Origin: Variovorax paradoxus
GTDB taxonomy: Bacteria > Pseudomonadota > Gammaproteobacteria > Burkholderiales > Burkholderiaceae_C
Direction of reading: 5' to 3'
NCBI RefSeq assembly: GCF_022009635.1
Contig: NZ_CP091716.1
Coordinates: 449,001-513,000 of the forward strand
DNA length: 64,000 nucleotides
Positions 27,934 through 35,745 of the stretch are shown here, in pieces. Under the pieces are notes generated by a model. That model was given only the letters and a program-made list of their open reading frames with translations. It was not told where the DNA came from and made no database searches. Position 1 is the first letter of the stretch; each line of letters opens with the position of its first letter. The position numbers and the translations under genes were made by a program.

Positions 27934-27950
27934 TGGGCCACCGAGGGCAG

Positions 27951-28676
27951 TTAAACGGCGAGGTACTGCTCGAGCAACTGCGGCCGGGAGCGAAGTTCGT
28001 CCGACGTGCCGGTCAATACGACTGCGCCCTTGACCAGGATCACGTTGTGGTGGGTGATCTGCGTCACGTGCTTCCAGTTCTTGTCGACGATCACGCTGGA
28101 GATCCCGCTTTCGCGGATCACGCCGCAGATCCGCCAGATCTCGCGGGCGATCAGCGGCGCCAGGCCTTCGGTCGCCTCGTCGAGGATCAGCACGTCCGGG
28201 TTCGTCATCAGCGCCCGGCCGATCGTCAGCATCTGCTGCTCGCCGCCGGAGAGCTGCTGGCCGCCATGGCCCAGCCGCTCCTTCAGCCGCGGGAAGGTCT
28301 CTAGCACGCGCTCGAAGGTCCAGTCACGCTGCCCGCGCGTTCCGGGACGCGCCGCCATCTTCAGGTTCTCCACCACGCTAAGGTTGCCGAAGATTCCGCG
28401 GCCTTCCGGAACGTAGGCGACCCCCGATTGCGCGATCTCGTAAGGCGCGCGGCCGGTCATGTCGCGGCCCGCGATCTGTACGTTGCCCGAGCGCGGCTTG
28501 ACCAGCCCCATCAGGCTCTTGAGCAGCGTGCTCTTGCCCATGCCGTTGCGGCCCATCAGGCCGATGGTCTGGCCGCGGCCGACCCGGAAGTCGACGCCGC
28601 GCAGGATGTGGCTGGCGCCGTAGTAGGTGTGCAGGCCCCTAGCGTCGATCAGGACTTCGCCTGTGGATGCGGCCAT
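27951..28676 (-). CDS. livF: LivF-type ABC transporter ATP-binding protein (set 1)
   Basis: This 241-residue ATPase of the branched-chain amino acid/aromatic acid uptake family has Walker A GRNGMGKST (residues 42-50), signature LSGGEQ, and Walker B VLILDEATEGL. The start overlaps the livG stop as TGATG. It is the last gene of the set-1 run livK-nitrilase-livHMGF. Its neighbours are catabolic, so the substrate is more likely an aromatic acid or nitrile-derived acid than leucine; this is inference from context. It acts on the cytoplasmic face. Confidence 0.9.
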   Translation of the reverse strand: MAASTGEVLIDARGLHTYYGASHILRGVDFRVGRGQTIGLMGRNGMGKSTLLKSLMGLVKPRSGNVQIAGRDMTGRAPYEIAQSGVAYVPEGRGIFGNLSVVENLKMAARPGTRGQRDWTFERVLETFPRLKERLGHGGQQLSGGEQQMLTIGRALMTNPDVLILDEATEGLAPLIAREIWRICGVIRESGISSVIVDKNWKHVTQITHHNVILVKGAVVLTGTSDELRSRPQLLEQYLAV

Positions 28677-29425
28677 CAGTGCTCTTCCCCGAGATAGGCG
28701 GACTGCACGTTGGCGTCGGCCCGCACTTCGGGCGGCGTTCCGCTGGCGATGACCTGGCCGTTGACCATCACCGTCAGCCGGTCGGCGAGCGCGAAGACGG
28801 CGTCCATGTCGTGTTCCACCAGCATGATGGCGTGGTCGGACTTCAGGCGCTGGAGCAGGGCGACCATGCGCTCCGCTTCTGCGACGCCCATGCCGGCGAG
28901 CGGCTCGTCCAACAGCAGAACGCGGGGCTCGGTCGCGAGCGTCATCGCGATCTCCAGCTGCCGCTGCTCGCCGTGGCTGATGGTGTCGGCGATCGACTGG
29001 CGGCGCTGCTGCAATCCGGCCAGTTCCAGCGCGCGCTCCGCCCGCGCATTGATGTCGCCCAGACTCGCGGCGCGGCTCAGCAGGTTGGTCGCATGCGCGC
29101 CGCGGGACTGCGCGGCGAGCCGCACGTTCTCCCAGACCGTGAATGGCAGGAAGATGTTGGTCTTCTGGTAGCTGCGGCCCAGGCCCTGGCGCGAGATGCG
29201 GTCGGGGCCGCGGCCGGTCACGTCGGTATCGCCCAGCGTGACGCTGCCCGAGCTCGGTGCGATGTCTCCGGACAGCAGGTTGGTGAGGGTCGACTTGCCG
29301 GCGCCGTTGGGGCCGATGACGGCGTGGATCCGGCCCAGCCACAGGTCGACCGACACCTGGTTCACGGCCACCAGGCCGCCGAAGCGCTTGGTCAGCTGCT
29401 TTGCGCTCAGGAGCACGTCACTCAA
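28676..29425 (-). CDS. livG: LivG-type ABC transporter ATP-binding protein (set 1)
   Basis: This 249-residue ATPase has Walker A GPNGAGKST, the family's signature region ISHGEQRQLEIAM, and Walker B VLLLDEPLAGM, with the C-terminal HDMDAVFALADRL H-loop. It overlaps livM upstream by 8 bases and livF downstream by one base, so the four membrane/ATPase genes are tightly coupled. It pairs with LivF to power the LivHM permease. Confidence 0.9.
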   Translation of the reverse strand: MSDVLLSAKQLTKRFGGLVAVNQVSVDLWLGRIHAVIGPNGAGKSTLTNLLSGDIAPSSGSVTLGDTDVTGRGPDRISRQGLGRSYQKTNIFLPFTVWENVRLAAQSRGAHATNLLSRAASLGDINARAERALELAGLQQRRQSIADTISHGEQRQLEIAMTLATEPRVLLLDEPLAGMGVAEAERMVALLQRLKSDHAIMLVEHDMDAVFALADRLTVMVNGQVIASGTPPEVRADANVQSAYLGEEH

Positions 29426-30416
29426 GTGCAGCCTCCTTGCGGTTGGTGAATTTCCCGACCAGGCCCAGCAGGCCGCGGGGCGCGAACGTCACCAGCAGCA
29501 CGATGAACAAGCCCATCCACAGCTGCCAGTGCTTGCCCAGGTTGACGCCGCCGACCGTCGGCAGGTCCTTGAACACCAGCAGCAGGTACTCGAACGCGAA
29601 AGCACCCGCGATGGCGCCGGCAAAGTTGCCCATGCCGCCCAGGATGACCATCATGATCGCGTGCGCGCTCATCTGGAATCCCATCAGCTCCGGATTGACC
29701 GAGCCGGTTTTGGCCGCAAAAAGGTAGCCGGCCAGGCCCGCCAGCGCGCCGGCAATGGTGAAGGCCGCGAGCTTGTAGCCGAAGGTCCCGTAGCCCATGG
29801 CGCGCATGCGGTGTTCGTTGACGCGGATTCCGGCCAGCACCCGGCCGAACGGGCTCCAGAGCAGCCGGCGCAGGAAGACATACACCACCACCAGCACGGC
29901 CAGCGTGAAGTAGTAGAAGACCAGCTTGTTCTCCAGGTCGATCACAACCGCGTTCGGCTTGAAGTTGACGTAGATGCCGTCGGAGCCGCCCAGCACCTTG
30001 TTGTCGTGGTACAGGTAGAACACCATCTGGGCGAAGGCCATGGTGACCATGATGAAGTAGATGCCGCGGGTGCGGACGACGAAGAAGCCGATCACCAGCG
30101 CCGCGAGCGCGGACACGCCCATCGCCGCCGGCAGGCTCCACCACAGGTTCACCGGCGTGTCGGCCGGCGTCAGGAAGGCCAGGGTGTAGCCGGCCAGGCC
30201 GAAGAACGCGGCGTGGCCCAGAGACACCATGCCGGTCACTCCGAGCAGCAGGTCCAGGCTCATCGCGAGGATGCCCAGGATCATCATGTGGACCACCATG
30301 CCGGCGTAGTACTCCGACCCGACGAAGGGAAAGGCGGCCAGGACCAGCAGGCCCAGGACCAGCACCGCCTGCAGGCCGCGGGGCAGGGTTTCGAGATTCG
30401 ATCTTGGTGAACTCAT
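29418..30416 (-). CDS. livM: LivM-type ABC transporter permease (set 1)
   Basis: This 332-residue inner-membrane permease has multiple hydrophobic segments. Family motifs are LLLGVTGMVSLGHAAFFGLAG near residues 58-78, IRVNEHRMRAMGYGTFGYKLAAF, and AGLAGYLFAAKTGSVNPELM. It ends in a short cytoplasmic tail. It is followed by livG with an 8-base overlap. It would form the pore with LivH. Confidence 0.9.
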   Translation of the reverse strand: MSSPRSNLETLPRGLQAVLVLGLLVLAAFPFVGSEYYAGMVVHMMILGILAMSLDLLLGVTGMVSLGHAAFFGLAGYTLAFLTPADTPVNLWWSLPAAMGVSALAALVIGFFVVRTRGIYFIMVTMAFAQMVFYLYHDNKVLGGSDGIYVNFKPNAVVIDLENKLVFYYFTLAVLVVVYVFLRRLLWSPFGRVLAGIRVNEHRMRAMGYGTFGYKLAAFTIAGALAGLAGYLFAAKTGSVNPELMGFQMSAHAIMMVILGGMGNFAGAIAGAFAFEYLLLVFKDLPTVGGVNLGKHWQLWMGLFIVLLVTFAPRGLLGLVGKFTNRKEAALE

Positions 30417-30444
30417 TGGACGGACAGCACGGGATTCTTGTTTG

Positions 30445-31308
30445 TCATTGCTTTACCAGCCCTTCGGGCTTCCACAGCAGCACCGCCGCCATCAGCATGT
30501 ACACCAGCATGCCGGCCACCGAGGGCAGCAGCACCTTGCCGAAGGTGTCGACTAGGCCGACGAGCAGGGCCGCGATCAGCGCGCCGCGCACCGAGCCGAT
30601 GCCGCCGATCACCACCACCACGAAGCACATAATCAGCACCTGCGAGCCCATGTTGGGATAGACGCTGGACACCGGCGCGGCCACCATGCCGGCGACGCTG
30701 GCCAGCGCCACGCCCAGGCCGAACACCACGGCGTAGATCAGCTTGATGTTGACGCCCAGCGCCTCGGCCATCTCCCGGTTGAAGGCGCCGGCGCGGATCT
30801 TCATGCCCAGCCGGGTCTTCGAGATCAGCAGGTACAGGCCGACCGCCAGCGCGATGCAGCAGCCGGAGATGAACAGCCGGTACACCGGATAGGACAGGTT
30901 CTCCGTGAGCTGGATGGACGCGCCGAGCAGCTCCGGAATCTTCACGCCGTGCACGTCGTCGCCCCACAGGATGGAGCGCAGCTCCTCGAAGATGTAGATC
31001 AGGCCGAAGGTCAGGAGCACCTGGTCGAGGTGGTCGCGCTGGTAGAAGTGGCGAAACAGCAGCCGCTCCAGCGCCAGCCCGAACACCACCGACAACGCGG
31101 CGCCGCCGAGGATGGCGACCGTGAGGCTGCCGGAGAGGCCCGCCAGCCAGTACGCGAGATAGGCGCCCAGCATGTAGAAGCTGCCGTGCGCAAGGTTGAC
31201 CACGCCCATGATGCCGAAGATCAGCGTCAGGCCGGCCGCCAGCATGAACAGCAGCAGTCCGTACTGCACGCCGTTGAGAAGCTGGATCAGGAAGTTCGCC
31301 AAATCCAT
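30445..31308 (-). CDS. livH: LivH-type ABC transporter permease (set 1)
   Basis: This 287-residue permease begins MDLANFLIQLLNGVQYGLLL. It carries the LivH motifs GVVNLAHGSFYMLGAYLAY, TRLGMKIRAGAFNREMAEALG and VIGGIGSVRGALIAALLVG, and ends WKPEGLVKQ. It starts three bases after the nitrilase stop, so nitrilase and transporter genes are in one transcript. It has about eight hydrophobic segments. Confidence 0.9.
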   Translation of the reverse strand: MDLANFLIQLLNGVQYGLLLFMLAAGLTLIFGIMGVVNLAHGSFYMLGAYLAYWLAGLSGSLTVAILGGAALSVVFGLALERLLFRHFYQRDHLDQVLLTFGLIYIFEELRSILWGDDVHGVKIPELLGASIQLTENLSYPVYRLFISGCCIALAVGLYLLISKTRLGMKIRAGAFNREMAEALGVNIKLIYAVVFGLGVALASVAGMVAAPVSSVYPNMGSQVLIMCFVVVVIGGIGSVRGALIAALLVGLVDTFGKVLLPSVAGMLVYMLMAAVLLWKPEGLVKQ

Positions 31309-31311
31309 CGT

Positions 31312-32352
31312 TCAGCGCGCCAGCGAGAGCGGGGTGAGCGGCAATTCCACCGGCGATTCGGCCTCCAACGCGGCCGGGGTCCCGGCGACGGCGCTGCGAC
31401 TGAGCATCGGCGGCGCGGAATCGTTGACGTGGACCGAGAAGACGTCGGGGCGGTTGTAGTGGCCCGCGAAGTCGTTGATCAATTTCGGGATCATGACGTC
31501 GTTGAGGTCGACGTCGGCATAGACGATGCCCTCGGCGTCTCCGAGCGGCTCGGTCAGCAGCTGCCCGGTCGGCCCGATGATGGACGCGTAGCCGCGGCCC
31601 CTGCACTGCTCCAGGAAGGGGCGTTCTTCGGCCGAGGGCTCGTAGGCGTCGATCGTTGCCTGGTCGAGAACCCCGGTGGCGTTGATCACGAAGCAGCCCA
31701 TGCTGTAGGCAAGGCCGCGGCTCACCGCCGTGATCAGGTCCTCGAGCTTGAGCGCGGGCGAGACGAACGACGGCCAGGCCGCGACGTGGACCAGCGGGTA
31801 CATGTTCATCAGTGCGAACACCGCGAGCGGGTTGGCGTTTTCCGCGCAGACCAGGCCGCTCACGTTGCCGAAGGGTGCTTTGTAGGCCTTGAGCGTGTCG
31901 CCCCAGCCTCCCGTGTGAACGAGCCGCTCGCCGACGGTCGGCACCAGCTTCTGGTGCTTGCCAAGGATCGCACCGTCCGGACCGATGAACAGCTGGGTGT
32001 TGAACATCGTTCCCGTCGTGTCCGGGCGTTTTTCGCACATGCCCACGACCGCCGTCAGGCCGGCCTGCTGGCACGCTTGTCCCAGCCGGTCGGTCGATTC
32101 GCTCGGGATCACCACGGCGTTCTGGAACAGCCGGCGCGACAGGCCGAGGCTGACCCTTCCCGTGGCGGGGCGCACCGTGTACCAGGACGGGTGCGCCGGG
32201 ATGAAGCCCTCGGGAAAGCCGACGACCTTCGCGCCTTGCCTGCCGGCTTCGAGGATCAGGCTGCAAGCCTTCTCCACCGTTGCTTCCCGGTCAAGATGGA
32301 CGGGCGCGGCCTGGACGGCTGCAAGCCTGACGGTTTCGAGCATGTCGCTCAT
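31312..32352 (-). CDS. nitrilase (aliphatic/aryl nitrile hydrolase)
   Basis: This 346-residue carbon-nitrogen hydrolase has the catalytic triad in order: Glu48 in FPEGF, Lys135 in KHQKLVPT, Cys169 in LVCAENANP. The CAENANP wording and the length are those of true nitrilases (R-CN to R-COOH plus ammonia) rather than amidases. It sits between livK and livH and is followed by livH after three bases, so it should supply or process the transported compound. It could provide the acid for the PaaK-type ligase of the same run. Substrate is not predictable from sequence. Confidence 0.85.
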   Translation of the reverse strand: MSDMLETVRLAAVQAAPVHLDREATVEKACSLILEAGRQGAKVVGFPEGFIPAHPSWYTVRPATGRVSLGLSRRLFQNAVVIPSESTDRLGQACQQAGLTAVVGMCEKRPDTTGTMFNTQLFIGPDGAILGKHQKLVPTVGERLVHTGGWGDTLKAYKAPFGNVSGLVCAENANPLAVFALMNMYPLVHVAAWPSFVSPALKLEDLITAVSRGLAYSMGCFVINATGVLDQATIDAYEPSAEERPFLEQCRGRGYASIIGPTGQLLTEPLGDAEGIVYADVDLNDVMIPKLINDFAGHYNRPDVFSVHVNDSAPPMLSRSAVAGTPAALEAESPVELPLTPLSLAR

Positions 32353-32502
32353 GGTTGTTTACCTCTGGAAATAAGTCGGCCGTCACGGTCCCTGCAGCCG
32401 GCGCCGGCGGGCATGTACCCGGGACGACGGCAGCGGTGCCCGTGCGAAGGGAAGCCCTGCGACCCGCACAGGGCGATCCTCGGACGGCGGAACAGGAAAG
32501 TG

Positions 32503-33690
32503 TCAGGCCATCCTGCAGCCGGTGCCGGCGTCCGCCACGGCCTTGGCCGCGATGCCGATCACCTTGTTCTCGCCGTTGGCGACCTGGCGCAGGTACATGT
32601 CCTGGATCGGGTTGTGGGCCTTGCTCATCGTCCATTTGCCACGGGGACTGTCGATGACCGCACCCTCCATGGCGGCGTAGAGCGCCTTCTTGTTGGACAG
32701 GTCGCCCTTGACCGCGTCGGCGCCCCGCATCAGCAGGGTGCCGGTGTCGTAGCCCTGGACCGCGTAGACGTCGGGCTGCATGCGGAACCGCTTGGCATAG
32801 GCCAGGCGGAAAGCCTTGTTGCGCGGCGTGTCCAGCGAGTCGCTGTAATGCAGCGTCGTGAGGATGCCGTCGGCCGAGGCGCCGGCCGCTTCCAGCACGC
32901 CCTCGGTCAGGAAGCCCGAGCCGTACAGCGGGATCTTGCCCTTCAGGCCCGCGGCGGCGTAGTCCTTGATGAATTTCGCGGCGCCGGCGCCGGCGAAGAA
33001 GCAGCAGACGGCGTCGGGCTTGAGCGAGGCGATCTCGGTCAGCAGCGCCTGGAACTCCACGTTCGGGAACGGCAGGCCCAGTTCCTTGACGACGGTGCCG
33101 CCGGCCTTGGTGTAGCTGTCGCGGAAGCCCTCGAAGGCCTCGTCGCCGGCGGCGTACTTCCAGGTGATCCAGACCGCCTTCTTGTGGCCCCTGTCGACCA
33201 TCACCTTGCCCAGCGCCGACGTCGGCTGCGAATTGGTGAACGAGGTGCGGAACACGTTGGGGGCGCACTGCGCTCGGGTCGCGGCGTGGACGCCGGCATT
33301 CGGGATCAGGCTCAGCACGCCGGTGTCGCGGGCCACCTTGTGGATGCCCATCTGCACACCGGAGTGGATGGTGCCGACGATCACGTCGACCTTGTCGCGC
33401 TGGACCAGCCGGGTGGCGTTCTCGACGCCCTTGGACGGCTCGGATTCGTCGTCGACGCGGAACCATTCGATGTCGCGGCCGCCGACCTTGTTGCCGGCTT
33501 CCTCGAGCGCCAGGTGGAAGCCGTTGTCGACGCCCAGGCCGGTCTGGGCGAACGTGCCGGTGGCGGGCAGCATCAGGCCGATGCGGATCTTGCTGCTCTG
33601 GGCGCGGACGATCTGCGGCAGCAGCAGGCCGGTGGAAGCGGCGCCGATCAGGGCGGCGCTGCGGGAAAGAACGAGGCGGCGGGTGGTCAT
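32503..33690 (-). CDS. livK: LivK-type periplasmic substrate-binding protein (set 1)
   Basis: This 395-residue protein has an N-terminal signal with twin Arg (TTRRLVLSRSAALIGA) and cleavage near QIVRAQ. A Peripla_BP_6 domain follows (IGLMLPATGTFAQTG, VDVIVGTIHSGV, YAAGDEAFEGFRDSY). It is a clear paralogue of the set-2 protein at 51817-52989 through most of its length. The 150 bases between it and the nitrilase gene hold no gene that I can support. It delivers the ligand to LivHMGF. Confidence 0.9.
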   Translation of the reverse strand: MTTRRLVLSRSAALIGAASTGLLLPQIVRAQSSKIRIGLMLPATGTFAQTGLGVDNGFHLALEEAGNKVGGRDIEWFRVDDESEPSKGVENATRLVQRDKVDVIVGTIHSGVQMGIHKVARDTGVLSLIPNAGVHAATRAQCAPNVFRTSFTNSQPTSALGKVMVDRGHKKAVWITWKYAAGDEAFEGFRDSYTKAGGTVVKELGLPFPNVEFQALLTEIASLKPDAVCCFFAGAGAAKFIKDYAAAGLKGKIPLYGSGFLTEGVLEAAGASADGILTTLHYSDSLDTPRNKAFRLAYAKRFRMQPDVYAVQGYDTGTLLMRGADAVKGDLSNKKALYAAMEGAVIDSPRGKWTMSKAHNPIQDMYLRQVANGENKVIGIAAKAVADAGTGCRMA

Positions 33691-33742
33691 GGTGTCTCCT
33701 GTGCTGAATTAATGTGCAGTAAGTGCATGTTCGATCGGCGGC

Positions 33743-34504
33743 TCAATTGAAGTGCGAGCCGCCGTCGACCACCAGCGTCTGCCCGGTGATGAAAGACGCG
33801 CCGGCCGACATGAAGAAGGCGACGGCGCCGGGCACGTCGCCGGGGACCATGTCGCGGGCGACCGAGCGGGCGTCGCGCGAGACCTCGCGCAGCTTTTCGA
33901 GCTGCACGGGATTGCCCATCACGCCTTCGCTCAGGGTGAAGCCGGGAGCGACGCCGTTGACCAGGATGTTGGACGGGCCCAGCTCCCTGGCGAGCGAGCG
34001 CGTCATGCCCAGCACCGCCCCCTTGCTGGAGACGTAGTGCAGCATGAAGGGGATGCCCTTGAACGGCGTGCCCGAGATGATGTTGACGATCCGGCCGCCC
34101 CCGTTGGCCTTCATGTGCGGCGCGACGGCCTGGCAGCAGGACATCACGCCGAAGACGTTGACCTCGAACAGCCGGCGCCATTCCTCCAGGTCGATCTGCT
34201 CGAAGGGCCGCGGTACCAGGCTGGAATAGATGCCGGCGTTGTTGACGAGTCCGTCAAGGCCGCCGAGTTCGGCCAGGCAGCCTGCGACCATCGCCTTGAC
34301 CTGCTCCGGCCTGGACACGTCGGCCCCGATGGCGACAGCGGTGCCGCCGGCGGCGCGGATCTCCCGCACCGTCTGTTCCGGCCGCTGGATGTCTGCGCCC
34401 GCCACGTGGGCGCCCTGCGCGGCGAGTTCCAGCGCAATGGCGCGGCCGATGCCGCTGGCCGCGCCGGTGACCAGCACCTTCTTGTCCGCGAGCGGCGCGG
34501 TCAT
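33743..34504 (-). CDS. short-chain dehydrogenase/reductase (SDR 1)
   Basis: This 253-residue classical SDR has TGAASGIG at 13-20, NNAG at 88-91, Ser144, Tyr157 and Lys161. It oxidises or reduces an alcohol/ketone or a cis-dihydrodiol with NAD(P). Its start overlaps the Rieske oxygenase stop as ATGA, so it should act on the oxygenase product or pathway intermediate. It is a close paralogue of SDR 2 (54508-55266), sharing APGFTLS and TGQTL-VDGG stretches. Confidence 0.88.
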   Translation of the reverse strand: MTAPLADKKVLVTGAASGIGRAIALELAAQGAHVAGADIQRPEQTVREIRAAGGTAVAIGADVSRPEQVKAMVAGCLAELGGLDGLVNNAGIYSSLVPRPFEQIDLEEWRRLFEVNVFGVMSCCQAVAPHMKANGGGRIVNIISGTPFKGIPFMLHYVSSKGAVLGMTRSLARELGPSNILVNGVAPGFTLSEGVMGNPVQLEKLREVSRDARSVARDMVPGDVPGAVAFFMSAGASFITGQTLVVDGGSHFN

Positions 34505-35520
34505 GCGGCGCTTCCCTGGTTCTCCTGCGCGACCAGGCGCTGCACGACGCGGCGCGCGTGGATCGAGCCGAAGTCGGCCTTGACGCTGACCTCGATCTTG
34601 TTGCGGTCGTCGGTTTCGATCAGCCGCTGCTGCGCCTCCAGCACTTCCTTGTCTTCGAGGAAGGTGGCCAGGATCTGCTTGTGCACCAGGTCGGTGATCT
34701 CCTGGTCGTCCTGCGCGAAGCAGCGCGTGATGGTCCAGTAGTAGTTGCTGCTGCGCTCGTCGACCGGCGTGATCGAGTTGATGGAGAACCAGCGCAGGCC
34801 CTTGTCCGCGTCCTCCGTCCCCGCGGGGAAACCGCGGGCGTCGATCGACACGCTCGAAGGCGGCTGGAAGCGGATGATCTGCCAGCGGTCGATGTTGCCG
34901 GTGAGGTTGCGCACCCGCTTGAACAGGGGCGGCGGCGGCGTGTTGCGCATCACGCGCTGCACGTGCACCTCGCTGCCTTCGACCCTGGATTCCATCGGCG
35001 TTTCCGCGACGGCGGCGTTGCCGATGGTCCTGGCGTGGACGAAGGTCTCGTGCGTCAGGTCCAGCAGGTTGTCGGTGAGCAGCTGGTAGTTGGCTTGCAC
35101 GTGCAGCACGCCCCCGGTGACGGTCCAGCCCGGCGTGTCGTTGTAGCGCAGGTCGGGGATCAGCGCCTCGTCCGCCTTGGCCGGGTCGCCCATCCAGATC
35201 CACACCCAGTGCCACTTCTGGACAACCGGGTAGCTGCGCGCCTTCATCGCCGCCGGGATCTGCTCCTGGCCGGGGATGCGGACGCAGCTGCCGGCGCAGT
35301 CGAAGGTCATGCCGTGGTAGCCGCACTGCACCGAGTCGCCGATCAGCGTCCCTTTGGACAGCGACGCCCTGCGGTGGGGGCAGCGGTCTTCCAGCGCCAC
35401 CGGCTTGCCGGCTTCGCTGCGGAACAGGACGACCGGCTCGCCGGTGATCCAGCGTTGCGTCAACTCGCGCCCGATCTCGCTGGCCTGGGCGGCGACGTAC
35501 CAACAGTTCTTCAGAAACAT
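34501..35520 (-). CDS. VanA-type Rieske non-heme iron oxygenase
   Basis: This 339-residue oxygenase has a Rieske centre with Cys47/His49 (CPHR) and Cys66/His69 (CGYH). The mononuclear iron site is D154-x2-H157-x4-H162 in NLLDLTHETFVH. The opening FLKNCWYVAAQASEIG and the length place it in the VanA/phthalate dioxygenase-like group, which O-demethylates or hydroxylates aromatic acids as a homotrimer. The start at 35520 gives the standard N-terminus. No dedicated reductase is adjacent; TphA1 (43796) or the Rieske ferredoxin (40397) are the candidates in the window. Confidence 0.88.
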   Translation of the reverse strand: MFLKNCWYVAAQASEIGRELTQRWITGEPVVLFRSEAGKPVALEDRCPHRRASLSKGTLIGDSVQCGYHGMTFDCAGSCVRIPGQEQIPAAMKARSYPVVQKWHWVWIWMGDPAKADEALIPDLRYNDTPGWTVTGGVLHVQANYQLLTDNLLDLTHETFVHARTIGNAAVAETPMESRVEGSEVHVQRVMRNTPPPPLFKRVRNLTGNIDRWQIIRFQPPSSVSIDARGFPAGTEDADKGLRWFSINSITPVDERSSNYYWTITRCFAQDDQEITDLVHKQILATFLEDKEVLEAQQRLIETDDRNKIEVSVKADFGSIHARRVVQRLVAQENQGSAA

Positions 35521-35531
35521 GGGATGAAGGG

Positions 35532-35729
35532 TCAGGCGTTGCGGGCGGCGTATTCGATTTCGGGACGCAGGGCGACGGCTTCGCCGAGGTTCCACAGCGC
35601 CCAGTGGAGTTCCATGTCGGCGTTGCGCAGCATCTTCTCGATCTGCGGGATGTCGCAGCCCTGCATGGCCGATGCGATCTGCTCGCGGGCCTGCTTGATG
35701 CGATCGATCTGGTTGCTTGTGTTGTCCAT
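35532..35729 (-). CDS. 65-residue protein of unknown function
   Basis: This small acidic/basic helical protein (NQIDRIKQAREQIASAMQGC, EKMLRNADMELHWALWNLGE) lies in the 225-base gap between the CoA ligase and the Rieske oxygenase. Gaps are 11 and 16 bases, so it is surely co-transcribed. No cysteine pattern or metal motif is evident beyond one Cys. It may be a subunit or assembly factor of a neighbouring enzyme. I do not recognise a family. Confidence 0.65.
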   Translation of the reverse strand: MDNTSNQIDRIKQAREQIASAMQGCDIPQIEKMLRNADMELHWALWNLGEAVALRPEIEYAARNA

Positions 35730-35745
35730 GTGCTCTCCCGTTGCC

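Noticed and set aside
30949..33750. Long plus-strand frame of 933 codons over livH, nitrilase and livK
   Set aside because: It is antisense to genes with clear catalytic and transport motifs; it is Arg/Gly/Gln/His-rich without domains, a GC-rich mirror frame.
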